A stretch of DNA of 41,117 bases from an uncultured Eubacteriales bacterium (GTDB taxonomy: Bacteria > Bacillota > Clostridia > Christensenellales > Aristaeellaceae). Shown here piece by piece: positions 8,730 through 16,572 of the stretch (positions are counted from its first letter, which is position 1; every line of letters starts with the position of its first letter). The translations under genes and the position numbers were made by a program. The stretch is from the NCBI GenBank assembly GCA_902789365.1, contig CADANQ010000015.1, positions 1-41,117 on the forward strand. The letters are read 5' to 3'. Under the pieces are notes generated by a model that saw only the letters and a program-made list of their open reading frames with translations, was not told where the DNA came from and did not search any database.

Positions 8730-9935
8730 TCATTCGGGAAGTCCGTTGTTTGCCCAGGCAAGAGGGCGTCCCCATTTGTCATAGAGCACCGCGGTGTCAA
8801 GCTCCCCGGTGTGCCATACCTGTTTTTTGGACGAAACGTAAAGGTCGCATGAAGAAGGAGATACGGAACTGCCGATGACGACGGATCCTTTCGCGGGGAC
8901 TATCAGACGGCCGAGATCAAAAAGCTGGGTCCCTTTGGAGGAATACAGTACGGCATCCTCCACAATGATATCCGCGGACGCGGTGTTGATTACGGTGACG
9001 GTGTCGTCCGCAAGCGAGATCCGCATTTCAAGGCCCCGAACCCTTTCGGGGATCCCGTTCCAGGCGATATCGCCCGCGGTAATCCCGGCCGCGCCAAGGC
9101 GAAACTCCACCGCGTCCCGGAAATCCTGGGTTACGTATACCTTGACCCCGGCGGCATTAAGCCGTCGGAGTGTTCCGCCGCCGGGAGTATCCTCTTCCTC
9201 GCCGGTCGCCGTGGAAATGAGGGCGAATTCCGGGCGTACGGCGGCAAGAAGAGCGTTGGAGGTGGCGCCGCTGTCCCCGTGATGGCCGCACTTGAGGATA
9301 TCGCAGGGGACAATCGCACCGGAAGAGAGCAGGGAGCTTTCTTCGGCCTCTTTCATGTCGCCGCAAAGCAGGATGCTGCCAAAGGGAGAGGAGAAGCGCA
9401 TCACCAGGGAATTGTTGTTTTCATTGTCAGTATCGACTTTAAGAGGGCCGAGCACCGTGAAGGACGCATCCTTGCCCGCCTGTATAACGTCCCCGGCTTT
9501 CAGCCAGGTGACGGAGGCTCCCGCTTCTTCCGCGGCGAGGAGGAGCGGATGCTTTTGGGGCTTCACATCGTAGTATATCTCCGCTCCGTACCAGGCGCCG
9601 ACCTCTGTTCCGCTTTGGGCCAGGCGCATCAGGCTGCCGTAATGATCCTTGTGGCAATGCGTCAGGAAAACGCCGTCCAGCCGTGTTACGCCGTACTGGG
9701 CCAGCATGGTCTCAATGGCGGGGAAGGACTGTTCGTAGCCCGTGTCGATCAGGTAAGCCCAGTCATCGCCCTTAAGCAGGATGGAGTCCGCTTTGCCGAT
9801 GTTCAGGCAGACCATCACGATATCGCCTTCGGCGCGGACGTCAGAAACGCCGGGAAAGAGCAATGTCAGGCAGACAAGCAGCGAAAGCAGGGAAACGATT
9901 CCCCGAAAAGACGGTTTGGAAACGTTCTTTTCCAT
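8730..9935 (-). CDS. Secreted ComEC-type metallo-beta-lactamase fold hydrolase with C-terminal lamin-tail-like domain
   Basis: Start at ATG 9935, preceded by GGAAAGGAGC; 401 residues. A signal peptide ends near VRA-EG (residue 35). The hydrolase domain has H93-C-H95-K-D97-H98, a later CGD, and KCGHHGDSG, matching the two-metal site of ComEC/Rec2-like MBL proteins. The last 100 residues carry a beta-rich segment with 'TVINTASADI' and 'DTAVLYDKWGRPL', the pattern of a lamin tail domain. MBL-LTD combinations are found in extracellular nucleases or competence-like hydrolases; the substrate here is not determinable. A long upstream extension of the frame toward 10697 lies antisense to tadA and lacks homology or a ribosome site, so I rejected it. 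Confidence 0.8.
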   Translation of the reverse strand: MEKNVSKPSFRGIVSLLSLLVCLTLLFPGVSDVRAEGDIVMVCLNIGKADSILLKGDDWAYLIDTGYEQSFPAIETMLAQYGVTRLDGVFLTHCHKDHYGSLMRLAQSGTEVGAWYGAEIYYDVKPQKHPLLLAAEEAGASVTWLKAGDVIQAGKDASFTVLGPLKVDTDNENNNSLVMRFSSPFGSILLCGDMKEAEESSLLSSGAIVPCDILKCGHHGDSGATSNALLAAVRPEFALISTATGEEEDTPGGGTLRRLNAAGVKVYVTQDFRDAVEFRLGAAGITAGDIAWNGIPERVRGLEMRISLADDTVTVINTASADIIVEDAVLYSSKGTQLFDLGRLIVPAKGSVVIGSSVSPSSCDLYVSSKKQVWHTGELDTAVLYDKWGRPLAWANNGLPE

Positions 9936-10051
9936 AAACAGCTCCTTTCCGGGAAACAGTATATCATAATTTAAAAAAATGACCAGTTCTTCCTCCGTTT
10001 GTTTACAGAAAGTTACGGATTTGTTAACCGGACATTCATCCGCCGTTCCGC

Positions 10052-10080
10052 TTGCGGACGAACTGGGAAGATGGTATGAT
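10052..10080 (+). promoter_or_regulatory. tadA promoter
   Basis: TTGCGG (10052-10057) and TATGAT (10075-10080) are spaced by 17 bases, just upstream of the tadA ribosome site GGGGGG. Confidence 0.55.
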
Positions 10081-10103
10081 GATAACGGGGGGTGTGCCTT
10101 GGA

Positions 10104-10610
10104 ATGGACGACAGGGAACTGATGGAAAACGCTCTGCGGGAGGCTGAAAACGCGGGAGAGGACGTCCCCGTCGGCTGCGTGATCGAGTACGGCGGCAAAA
10201 TCATTGCCAGAGCCCGCAATATGCGCGAGACAGGCGATCCGGAGGGGATTTTTTCCCACGCCGAGATGCTGTGCATGCTGCGGGCCGCCAGGGCGCTGGG
10301 AACCCGCAGGCTGAAAGGATGCAGGCTGGCGGTCACCCTGGAGCCCTGTCCCATGTGCGCCGGAGCGATGATCCTGGCGGGGATCGACGAATGCGTGTTC
10401 GGGGCTTACGACCCGGTTCAGGGTTGCTGCGGCAGTGTGTACGACCTGCCCGAGGACGACAGGTTCTATCACACGGTGCCGTGCTCCGGCGGCGTGCTGC
10501 AGGAAAGGTCCGCCGCCATGCTGAAGGCTTTCTTCGAAAAGCGCCGCAATCAAAGCACGGGGCCGGATCCCCTGAAAAAAATCGAAAAAGACCGGATGAA
10601 AGGCCGGTAA
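10104..10610 (+). CDS. tadA: tRNA-specific adenosine deaminase TadA
   Basis: Converts A34 to inosine in tRNA-Arg(ACG). The 168-residue protein has the zinc cytidine-deaminase-fold motifs H52-A-E54 and P-C82-P-M-C85-AGA, both at normal positions. ATG 10104 is chosen over an in-frame GTG at 10092 because GGGGGG at 10087-10092 gives an 11-base spacing, while the GTG overlaps it. The basic C-terminal tail (KKIEKDRMKGR) is slightly longer than usual. It is transcribed from the promoter at 10052 and followed by the infC promoter. Confidence 0.92.
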   Translation: MDDRELMENALREAENAGEDVPVGCVIEYGGKIIARARNMRETGDPEGIFSHAEMLCMLRAARALGTRRLKGCRLAVTLEPCPMCAGAMILAGIDECVFGAYDPVQGCCGSVYDLPEDDRFYHTVPCSGGVLQERSAAMLKAFFEKRRNQSTGPDPLKKIEKDRMKGR

Positions 10611-10625
10611 AACCGAAGAAAACGC

Positions 10626-10655
10626 TTGACAAGCGGCGCAGGGATGGAATATAAT
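10626..10655 (+). promoter_or_regulatory. infC operon promoter
   Basis: TTGACA (10626-10631), an 18-base spacer and TATAAT (10650-10655) form a near-consensus sigma-70 promoter. The expected start near 10662 leaves a leader of about 137 nt before infC. Confidence 0.85.
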
Positions 10656-10661
10656 ATCGTC

Positions 10662-10798
10662 TGTTCGAAGCAGAAGCTGCCCGCTTCTCCCCGACACGGA
10701 TCTTGTTCTGTGCGGGTAAAGGCCTTTCCCTGGAGGATTGCGTTTATCGGCGGGTGGTTTCCACCCGCTGTTTTACTTATTTATGGAGGTGTATCGAC
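10662..10798 (+). promoter_or_regulatory. infC-rpmI-rplT leader with attenuator-like hairpin
   Basis: The leader can fold CCCGACAC/GTGCGGG (about 10692-10721) and then GCGGGTGG (10750-10757) with CCACCCGC (10761-10768) around TTT. TGTTTT follows, resembling an intrinsic terminator placed before the infC ribosome site GGAGGT (10785-10790). In Firmicutes this operon is controlled by L20 binding to its leader; that control is inferred here from position and hairpins only. Confidence 0.55.
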
Positions 10799-11359
10799 AT
10801 CAACACGGAATGGATGATCAATGAAGAGATCAGGGACAGGGAAGTCCGCCTGATCGGCCCGGACGGCGCACAACTCGGCGTCATGCCGACGGCGAAAGCG
10901 CTTGAAATGGCCGAACAGCAGGGCCTGGACCTTGTCAAGATCGTACCCGGCGTTGTTCCCCCCGTATGCAAGCTGCTGGACTATGACAAGCATCGTTTTG
11001 AACAGGCCAAGCGCGAAAAGGAAATGCGCCGGAACCAGAAAACGGTGGAAATCAAGGAAGTTCAGCTTTCCGCGACCATCGAGGAGAACGACGTGGCCAT
11101 CAAAGCCAGGAATGCGGTGAAGTTCCTTCAGGATGGAAACAAAGTCAAGGTCTCCATTCGCTTCCGGGGCAGGCAGATCGCCCATTCGGATATCGGACTG
11201 AAAGTGATGCAGAGTTTTGCGGAACGGGTCCGGGATGTGTCCGTTGTCGAAAAGCGCCCCATGATGGAAGGCCGCAACATGTTTATGATCCTTGCGCCCA
11301 AAGCGGATAAGGCTTCGAAGGGACAGAGCCAGCCGAAGGCTGCCGTTCCCAAAGCCTAA
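10799..11359 (+). CDS. infC: Translation initiation factor IF-3
   Basis: IF-3 binds the 30S subunit and checks the start codon/initiator tRNA pairing. The N-terminal domain starts INEEIRDREVRLIGPDG and runs through PPVCKLLDY; the linker is Lys/Arg rich; the C-terminal domain contains KVSIRFRGRQIAH. I place the start at ATC 10799, 8 bases after GGAGGT, giving 186 residues beginning with INTEW. The first in-frame ATG (10814) is 23 bases from the ribosome site. Non-canonical AUU-type starts are known for infC and underlie its autoregulation. First gene of infC-rpmI-rplT; the C-terminal tail (KASKGQSQPKAAVPKA) is a low-complexity extension. Confidence 0.93.
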   Translation: MNTEWMINEEIRDREVRLIGPDGAQLGVMPTAKALEMAEQQGLDLVKIVPGVVPPVCKLLDYDKHRFEQAKREKEMRRNQKTVEIKEVQLSATIEENDVAIKARNAVKFLQDGNKVKVSIRFRGRQIAHSDIGLKVMQSFAERVRDVSVVEKRPMMEGRNMFMILAPKADKASKGQSQPKAAVPKA

Positions 11360-11389
11360 TCAATATATTCCGGAAGGAGGACAATCCCA

Positions 11390-11590
11390 ATGCCCAAACA
11401 GAAGACTCATCGCGGCGCGGCCAAACGCTTCGACCTGACGAAGACCGGCAAGGTGAAGCATAAGAAAATGAACGCCAACCATATCCTGAACAAGAAGACG
11501 ACCAAGAGGATCCGTCATCTTCGCAAGGGCGGTATGATCCAGAACAACGAAGAAGCAAAGACCATCCGCAAACTGATCCCGTATAAATAA
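11390..11590 (+). CDS. rpmI: Ribosomal protein bL35
   Basis: The 66-residue basic protein [14 protein letters not shown]..., with [17 protein letters not shown] in the middle, is a typical full-length L35 of the large subunit. AAGGAGG precedes the ATG. Second gene of the infC operon. Confidence 0.97.
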   Translation: MPKQKTHRGAAKRFDLTKTGKVKHKKMNANHILNKKTTKRIRHLRKGGMIQNNEEAKTIRKLIPYK

Positions 11591-11617
11591 GTCCGTCGCC
11601 GCTAAGGAGGTTATTTT

Positions 11618-11968
11618 ATGGCACGCATCAAAAGGGCTGTAAACGCCCATAAAAAACGCCGCAAGGTGTTGAAGCTGGCGAAGGGCTACTTTGGCACCAG
11701 GTCCAAGCAGTATCGCAGCGCCAGCGAACAGGTTCGCCGTTCTCTCCGTTATGCCTATGTCGGCCGCAAGCAGCGCAAGCGCGACTTCCGCCGCCTGTGG
11801 ATCGTCCGCATCAACGCGGGCGCCCGCGCCAACGGCATGAGCTATTCCACCTTCATCAACGGTCTCAAGAAGAAAAACATCGAAGTGAACCGTAAGATGC
11901 TGGCGGAACTGGCGGTCAGCGACCCCGCCGCGTTCGCCCAGCTGGTGGAGATGGCGAAGGAAGCCTGA
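11618..11968 (+). CDS. rplT: Ribosomal protein bL20
   Basis: The 116-residue protein with [16 protein letters not shown] and [11 protein letters not shown] is a full-length L20, a 23S rRNA-binding assembly protein and, in Firmicutes, the repressor of its own operon. AAGGAGG lies 8 bases before the ATG. Last gene of the operon, followed by a strong terminator. Confidence 0.97.
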   Translation: MARIKRAVNAHKKRRKVLKLAKGYFGTRSKQYRSASEQVRRSLRYAYVGRKQRKRDFRRLWIVRINAGARANGMSYSTFINGLKKKNIEVNRKMLAELAVSDPAAFAQLVEMAKEA

Positions 11969-11980
11969 TCCGGACCGATC

Positions 11981-12010
11981 AAAAAACCGCGCCAACGGCG
12001 CGGTTTTTTT
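11981..12010. terminator. Bidirectional terminator between rplT and parB
   Basis: Six A residues, CCGCGCC, loop AAC, GGCGCGG and seven T residues form a symmetrical hairpin between the convergent rplT and parB genes. It has a U-tract in both directions. Confidence 0.92.
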
Positions 12011-12022
12011 GATCGGATTTAT

Positions 12023-12874
12023 TTATTGTTCCAGCTGCTCCAGTCGGTCATATATGCTTTCCAGTTCCTCCCGGCTGGAGTAAGACAGGATAATCCTGCC
12101 GCTTTCCTCGCTGCCGGAAATCTGTGTTTTGACACCGAAAGCCGAGGTAAGCCTTTCCTGCATATCCTTAAGCTCCAGGGACAGGGTCTGCGGCGTTTTG
12201 CCGCCCGCGGGCGATACGCTTTTTTTGCTTGCCAGGGCTTCCAGCGCCCTGACGTTCAGGCCCTCGCGAAGAGCGGTTTCGCACAGGGCAAGCTGCCTTT
12301 CTTCGTCCTCGATACCGCACAGTACCCGCGCGTGTCCCGCGGAAAGGAGTCCGTCGGCCACATAGCGGCGGATCATCTCGGGAAGGGAGAGCAGGCGAAG
12401 GGAATTTGCCACCGCGGGCCTGGAACGTCCCAGTCTCCGGGCAGCCTGTTCCTGGGTGTAGCCGCATTTGTCCATCAGGTTTTTGATGGCTTCGCTCTCT
12501 TCGATGGGATTCAGGTCTTCCCGCTGAAGGTTCTCGATCAGCGCGATTTCCATCTGCTGTTCTTCCGTCAGGTCCCGCACGATCACCGGCACCTCGGTCA
12601 GCCCGGCCAGACGGGCGGCGCGGAATCTCCTTTCGCCCGCGACGATGCGGAAGCGGTCGCCGCGGCGCACCACCAGGATTGGCTGGAGTATACCGGCGGT
12701 GGCGATGCTTTCCGCCAGCTGGCGCAGGGATTCCTCCGAAAAATTTTTCCTCGGCTGGTCCGGGTTGGTGTCGATCCGGTGGATGCTCAGCGTGGTCTGT
12801 CCGTCCTGCGGATCCTCTTCCTCCAGTTCCGGGAGCAGCGCGTCAAGGCCGCGTCCAAGGCCGCTTTTTTTCAT
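12023..12874 (-). CDS. parB: Chromosome partitioning protein ParB (Spo0J family)
   Basis: ParB binds parS near the origin and spreads as a CTP-dependent clamp. The 283-residue protein starts with KKSGLGRGLDALLP, the element that stimulates ParA ATPase. It carries the CTP-binding box GERRFRAARLAG, an ENLQRED segment, the DNA-binding HTH (YTQEQAARRLGRSRPAVANS) and a C-terminal dimerisation region. It is 19 bases downstream of parA in the same operon. I found no intact parS palindrome in this window. Confidence 0.95.
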   Translation of the reverse strand: MKKSGLGRGLDALLPELEEEDPQDGQTTLSIHRIDTNPDQPRKNFSEESLRQLAESIATAGILQPILVVRRGDRFRIVAGERRFRAARLAGLTEVPVIVRDLTEEQQMEIALIENLQREDLNPIEESEAIKNLMDKCGYTQEQAARRLGRSRPAVANSLRLLSLPEMIRRYVADGLLSAGHARVLCGIEDEERQLALCETALREGLNVRALEALASKKSVSPAGGKTPQTLSLELKDMQERLTSAFGVKTQISGSEESGRIILSYSSREELESIYDRLEQLEQ

Positions 12875-12893
12875 AATGCCGTGACTCCTTTCT

Positions 12894-13655
12894 CTACTTC
12901 CGGCCGCGTTTGATCAGTTCCCTTGCCAGCGAACTGTACGCCTCGGCCCCGGCGGATTTGGGATCATACAGGTGGATGGGCAGTCCGTGGCTCGGCGCTT
13001 CCCCAAGACGTACGTTGCGGGGGATTACCGATGCGAAGACCTTGTTTTTGAAATGCTTTTTCACCTCGGCCGCCACCTGGAGGCTCAGGTTGGTCCGGCC
13101 GTCGAACATGGTCAGAACCACGCCCTCGGTTTCCAGGTGCGGATTGACGCTTTTTTTGATGCGGGTAATGGTGCTGATCAGGGACGAAACCCCCTCCAGG
13201 GCGTAGTATTCGCACTGGATGGGAATCAGCACGCTGTCGGCAGCCGCCAGGGCATTGACGGTGATCAGACCGAGGGACGGGGGACAGTCGATCAGGATAT
13301 AATCGTAATCGCCGCGGATGGGAGCAAGCGCCTCCTTGAGGCGGTACTCCCGCTTATCCATTCCCGCCAGCTCCAGCTCGGCTCCGGCCATCCTGATGTC
13401 GGTGGGAGCGCCGTCCAGGTGCTTTTGCATGGTACGGGTCACCGCGTCCTTCAGCGCGCACTGGCCGAGCAGGGCTTCATACACCGTGCGGCTGCCGGCC
13501 TTCATCTGAAGGCCGCTGGACGCGTTGCCCTGGGGATCCAGATCCACGATCAACACGTGAGAACCGATATTGGCAAGGCAGGCGGACAGATTGACCGCGG
13601 TGGTGGTTTTGCCGACGCCGCCCTTCTGGTTGACGACAGAGATGACTTTGCTCAA
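12894..13655 (-). CDS. parA: Chromosome partitioning ATPase ParA (Soj family)
   Basis: A 253-residue deviant Walker ATPase with KGGVGKTTTAVNL at residues 11-23, IVDLDPQGN and ILIDCPPSLG. It moves ParB-bound origins and in Firmicutes also modulates DnaA. The start is TTG, with AGAAGG upstream; no closer ATG fits the conserved MSKVISVVNQKGG beginning. It follows the unknown 163-residue gene by 21 bases and precedes parB, so all three probably share one transcript starting near oriC. Confidence 0.95.
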   Translation of the reverse strand: MSKVISVVNQKGGVGKTTTAVNLSACLANIGSHVLIVDLDPQGNASSGLQMKAGSRTVYEALLGQCALKDAVTRTMQKHLDGAPTDIRMAGAELELAGMDKREYRLKEALAPIRGDYDYILIDCPPSLGLITVNALAAADSVLIPIQCEYYALEGVSSLISTITRIKKSVNPHLETEGVVLTMFDGRTNLSLQVAAEVKKHFKNKVFASVIPRNVRLGEAPSHGLPIHLYDPKSAGAEAYSSLARELIKRGRK

Positions 13656-13676
13656 AACAGTAAACCTTCTTTTTGT

Positions 13677-14168
13677 TCAGGATGGGAATCCGCCGGCGTC
13701 CTTCATCCAGTACAGCCTGAAAGCGGGAAAGCCGAGGATGACCCTCTTCAGGGCGGCTCTTTCTCCGCCCGGGATCAGATTGCCGAAGGAGACATAAATC
13801 TTTCTCAGGGCGGAAAGACTTCCGGTGCGCTCGGAATATTCCTCAAGGATGCGCAGATGAAGCGTGTCCGCGGGGAATGTGTCGAACAGAAGGAACATGA
13901 TCTCGTCGGTGATCGTATCAAAATCGTCCGGACACATCGTGACCTCCTGCCCGGGAGAGGGAAAAACCAGCAGCGAACCGCCGGTGAGCCGGTATACTGA
14001 CTCGAATACATGCTGCCTGACAAAATCGCGGTCCTCTTCCGGGGAACGCCTGGGGGAATATCCCGAAAGCCGGACGCAGATCTTCTCGGCTGCGGGGTAA
14101 AGCGAATCGCACAGGGAAGGCCCCAACCAGGGGATCAGGACGGAAATGACCTGCGCGACCGCAATCAT
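13677..14168 (-). CDS. Unknown protein between oriC and parA
   Basis: A 163-residue protein I do not recognise. ATG 14168 follows AAAGGAGC and gives MIAVAQVISVLIPW, a hydrophobic start that could be a membrane anchor or buried helix. The rest is mixed and acidic, with CPDDFDTITDEIMFLLFDTF and LRKIYVSFGNLIPGG; three cysteines are spread out. It is the first gene leftward from the origin and ends 21 bases before parA. A role in origin or segregation biology is suggested only by position. A longer frame to 14237 lacks a ribosome site. Confidence 0.65.
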   Translation of the reverse strand: MIAVAQVISVLIPWLGPSLCDSLYPAAEKICVRLSGYSPRRSPEEDRDFVRQHVFESVYRLTGGSLLVFPSPGQEVTMCPDDFDTITDEIMFLLFDTFPADTLHLRILEEYSERTGSLSALRKIYVSFGNLIPGGERAALKRVILGFPAFRLYWMKDAGGFPS

Positions 14169-14501
14169 GGGCTGCTCCTTTCTGACGGACAACAGAGGTA
14201 CAACATAAAGATAGCACAAAGCGGCATAAAAGTCCATAAACAGGAGGAAAGAAAAACGCGCGGCCGCGCCGACGGAAAACGCGCATTTTCCGAAATTATT
14301 AAATAAGTCTTAAAACAAAAGACAATCCTGATTTGGATAATGTATAAATATGCATATGTGCGGCTACCGGTTGTGCATGGACCACGATTGCGGCACTACA
14401 GATAGTGCGGCGTGTTATCCACCGTGTGAATTGAATGTTTTTAGAAAAAAGCGATAACGTAACATGTCGAAAAATGGTCGGAAAACAGCGGGAACTGCCG
14501 C

Positions 14502-14530
14502 TTGAAAAGTTTCTGGATATCTGATAGAAT
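14502..14530 (+). promoter_or_regulatory. dnaA promoter
   Basis: TTGAAA (14502-14507), a 17-base spacer and TAGAAT (14525-14530). The -10 sits inside two tandem ATCTGATAG copies (14519-14527 and 14529-14537), and two DnaA boxes lie 25-50 bases downstream, which would allow DnaA autorepression. Confidence 0.65.
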
Positions 14531-14555
14531 CTGATAGCGGCACGGCAAGAGAAAG

Positions 14556-14578
14556 TTATCCACCGGAGGTTATCCACA
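14556..14578 (+). promoter_or_regulatory. Paired DnaA boxes in the dnaA leader
   Basis: TTATCCACC and TTATCCACA in direct orientation, 14 bases start to start. They fall within the transcribed dnaA leader and are the best boxes of the region. Confidence 0.8.
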
Positions 14579-14671
14579 AATGTGGGCCGGAGGCGGTTTC
14601 TTCCGGTCCCGATCCGGAGACCCCGGAAAGCGGTTAGATGAAATAAATATACAATTGGGAGAGATATTCCA

Positions 14672-15994
14672 GTGGATACGGCGGCGATTTGGGAAAAGGC
14701 GTGCGTTCTGATGCGCGCGGAAATGACGGAAGTGACCTTCAACACATGGATCAGGGGGGCGCTCCGTCCGATTTCCATTACGGGCGAATGCCTGTATGTG
14801 GAGGCGGTTACGGATTTTTATTACCAGTTTGTCGTAAACAGGTACACCGGCCTGATTTCCAACGCCGTCTCCCAGGCGGCGGGACGGCAAATGCGGGCGG
14901 AAATCCTGACCCCGTCGGAAGCGGGCGAAATGAAAAACGGCGCCGCGCCTTCAAAAAACCTGTCGGCGGCTTCCCTGAACCCCAAATATACTTTTGATAC
15001 CTTCGTCGTGGGGGCCAACAACCGCTTTGCCCATGCGGCGTCCCTTGCCGTGGCGGAATCACCGGGGACAAACTACAACCCGCTGTTTATATACGGCGGG
15101 GTGGGGCTCGGCAAAACGCACCTGATGCACGCGATCGGCCATTATATCCTTTCCCAGAACCCGGAGGCAAGGGTCAAATACATGACCACCGAGGCATTTA
15201 CCAACGAGATGATCACCGCCATCCAGACCCGCACCATGTCAGAATTCAAGGAAAAATACCGCAACAACGTGGACGTGCTGATGGTGGACGACATTCAGTT
15301 CCTGGCGGGCCGGGACGCCACGCAGGAGGAATTTTTCCATACCTTCAACAGCCTTCGGGAAAACCGCAAACAGATTATCATCTCCTCGGACAAGCCGCCC
15401 AGGGAGATTCCGCGGCTGGAAGAGCGGCTCAGATCGCGCTTTGAAGGCGGTCTGATCGCGGACATATCCAGGCCCGACGAGGAAACGCGCTATGAGATCC
15501 TGCGGAGGAAAGCGGAGGACGAGCCCATCAACGTGCCGCCCGAGGTGCTGCATATGATCGCCGAAAGGATTTCCAGCAACATCCGCGAACTGGAAGGCGC
15601 CATGACCAGGCTGATCGCTTACGCCTCGCTGACGGGCAGGCAGGTGGACAGGGAGCTGGCTGAAACCGCGCTGCGGGAGACTTTCGCCGCCAGTGAAAAG
15701 CGCCGGGTCAGCTGCGACGACGTCATCAGGGCGACGGCGGATTATTTCAACATTCGCTGGGAGGATCTGAAAGGTCCCCGGCGGTCCAGGGATATCGCCG
15801 TTCCCAGGCAGATGTCCATGTTCCTGTGCCGGGAAATGGTGGGCGTTTCCCTGGAGATGATCGGGCGGGCCTTCAACCGGGACCATACCACCGTGATGCA
15901 CGCCTGCCAGAAGGTGACCGCGGACCTGAAAACGGATCCTCAGACGGCGCAGGCTGTCGACGACCTTAAAAAGAAGCTGACGGAAAACGGCTGA
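14672..15994 (+). CDS. dnaA: Replication initiator DnaA
   Basis: 440 residues in the usual four domains: DnaB-contact domain I (1-80), linker, AAA+ domain III with Walker A GGVGLGKT (142-149) and Walker B LMVDDIQF (203-210), and DNA-binding domain IV with the signature FNRDHTTVMHACQKV near the end. The start is GTG 14672, 10 bases after GGGAG. It initiates replication at the adjacent origin. Unlike most bacteria, the next gene is not dnaN but msrA. Confidence 0.97.
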   Translation: MDTAAIWEKACVLMRAEMTEVTFNTWIRGALRPISITGECLYVEAVTDFYYQFVVNRYTGLISNAVSQAAGRQMRAEILTPSEAGEMKNGAAPSKNLSAASLNPKYTFDTFVVGANNRFAHAASLAVAESPGTNYNPLFIYGGVGLGKTHLMHAIGHYILSQNPEARVKYMTTEAFTNEMITAIQTRTMSEFKEKYRNNVDVLMVDDIQFLAGRDATQEEFFHTFNSLRENRKQIIISSDKPPREIPRLEERLRSRFEGGLIADISRPDEETRYEILRRKAEDEPINVPPEVLHMIAERISSNIRELEGAMTRLIAYASLTGRQVDRELAETALRETFAASEKRRVSCDDVIRATADYFNIRWEDLKGPRRSRDIAVPRQMSMFLCREMVGVSLEMIGRAFNRDHTTVMHACQKVTADLKTDPQTAQAVDDLKKKLTENG

Positions 15995-16065
15995 TTCCCG
16001 GTACGGAGCCGTTCGCTGAACAACTTTCCGAACACACCGGTCAAAAGTAGATTGGGGGCATTATA

Positions 16066-16569
16066 ATGAAAACCATTTATCTTGCGGGCGGCTGCTTCTG
16101 GGGCGTGCAGAAATTTTTCGACCAGTTTGACGGCGTCACGGAGACGGAAACAGGCTACGCCAACGGCCCCACGGAGAATCCGGGCTATCGGGACGTCTGC
16201 GCCGACAGCGGACATGCAGAGACGGTCCGGGTCGTGTTTGACGACAATGTGATATCCGCGGAAAAACTGCTTCGTTTTTATTTTTCGGTCATCGACCCCC
16301 TTTCGGTCAACCGCCAGGGGCATGACGAGGGCATTCAGTACCGCACCGGCATCTATTATACGGACGAAACGCTTCTGCCCGTCGTCCGAAAGGTATATGA
16401 CGAGGAAGAAAAAAAGCGCGGGAAAGCCCTGGCGGTAGAAGTGAAGCCGCTTCAGAACTTTTATCCCGCGGAAGAATACCATCAGAAGTACCTGGACAAG
16501 AATCCAGGAGGCTATTGCCACATCCCCGCAGCTTTCTTTTCGATTGCCGGAAAGGGAGGAAAGGAATAA
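16066..16569 (+). CDS. msrA: Peptide methionine sulfoxide reductase MsrA
   Basis: A 167-residue protein with the catalytic GGC10FWG motif, GYANG, NPGYRDVC, a GHAE motif and the conserved QYRTGIYY segment. It reduces methionine-S-sulfoxide in proteins. The end (GGYCHIP) carries a cysteine that may serve as the recycling residue. GGGGG lies 8 bases before ATG. It is followed after 3 bases by an SDR gene, so the two are probably one operon. Confidence 0.93.
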   Translation: MKTIYLAGGCFWGVQKFFDQFDGVTETETGYANGPTENPGYRDVCADSGHAETVRVVFDDNVISAEKLLRFYFSVIDPLSVNRQGHDEGIQYRTGIYYTDETLLPVVRKVYDEEEKKRGKALAVEVKPLQNFYPAEEYHQKYLDKNPGGYCHIPAAFFSIAGKGGKE

Positions 16570-16572
16570 ATC

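Larger units (their letters stand above)
14238..14671. other. Replication origin region (oriC)
   Basis: This gene-free stretch lies between the divergent orf-parA-parB operon and dnaA. DnaA boxes: TTATCCACA (14570-14578, consensus), TTATCCACC (14556-14564 and 14415-14423, one mismatch) and TTTGGATAA on the opposite strand (14332-14340, one mismatch). AT-rich stretches suitable for unwinding occur at 14295-14350 and 14637-14655. The combination of box cluster, AT-rich DNA and dnaA/parAB flanks supports oriC; the exact unwinding site is not determined. Confidence 0.8.

Noticed and set aside
10092-10103. GTG start for tadA
   Set aside because: It overlaps the ribosome site; ATG 10104 has proper spacing.
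8730-10697. Extended leftward frame adding about 250 residues before the MBL-fold protein
   Set aside because: The extension lies antisense to tadA, has no recognisable domain, and a good ribosome site and signal peptide start at 9935.
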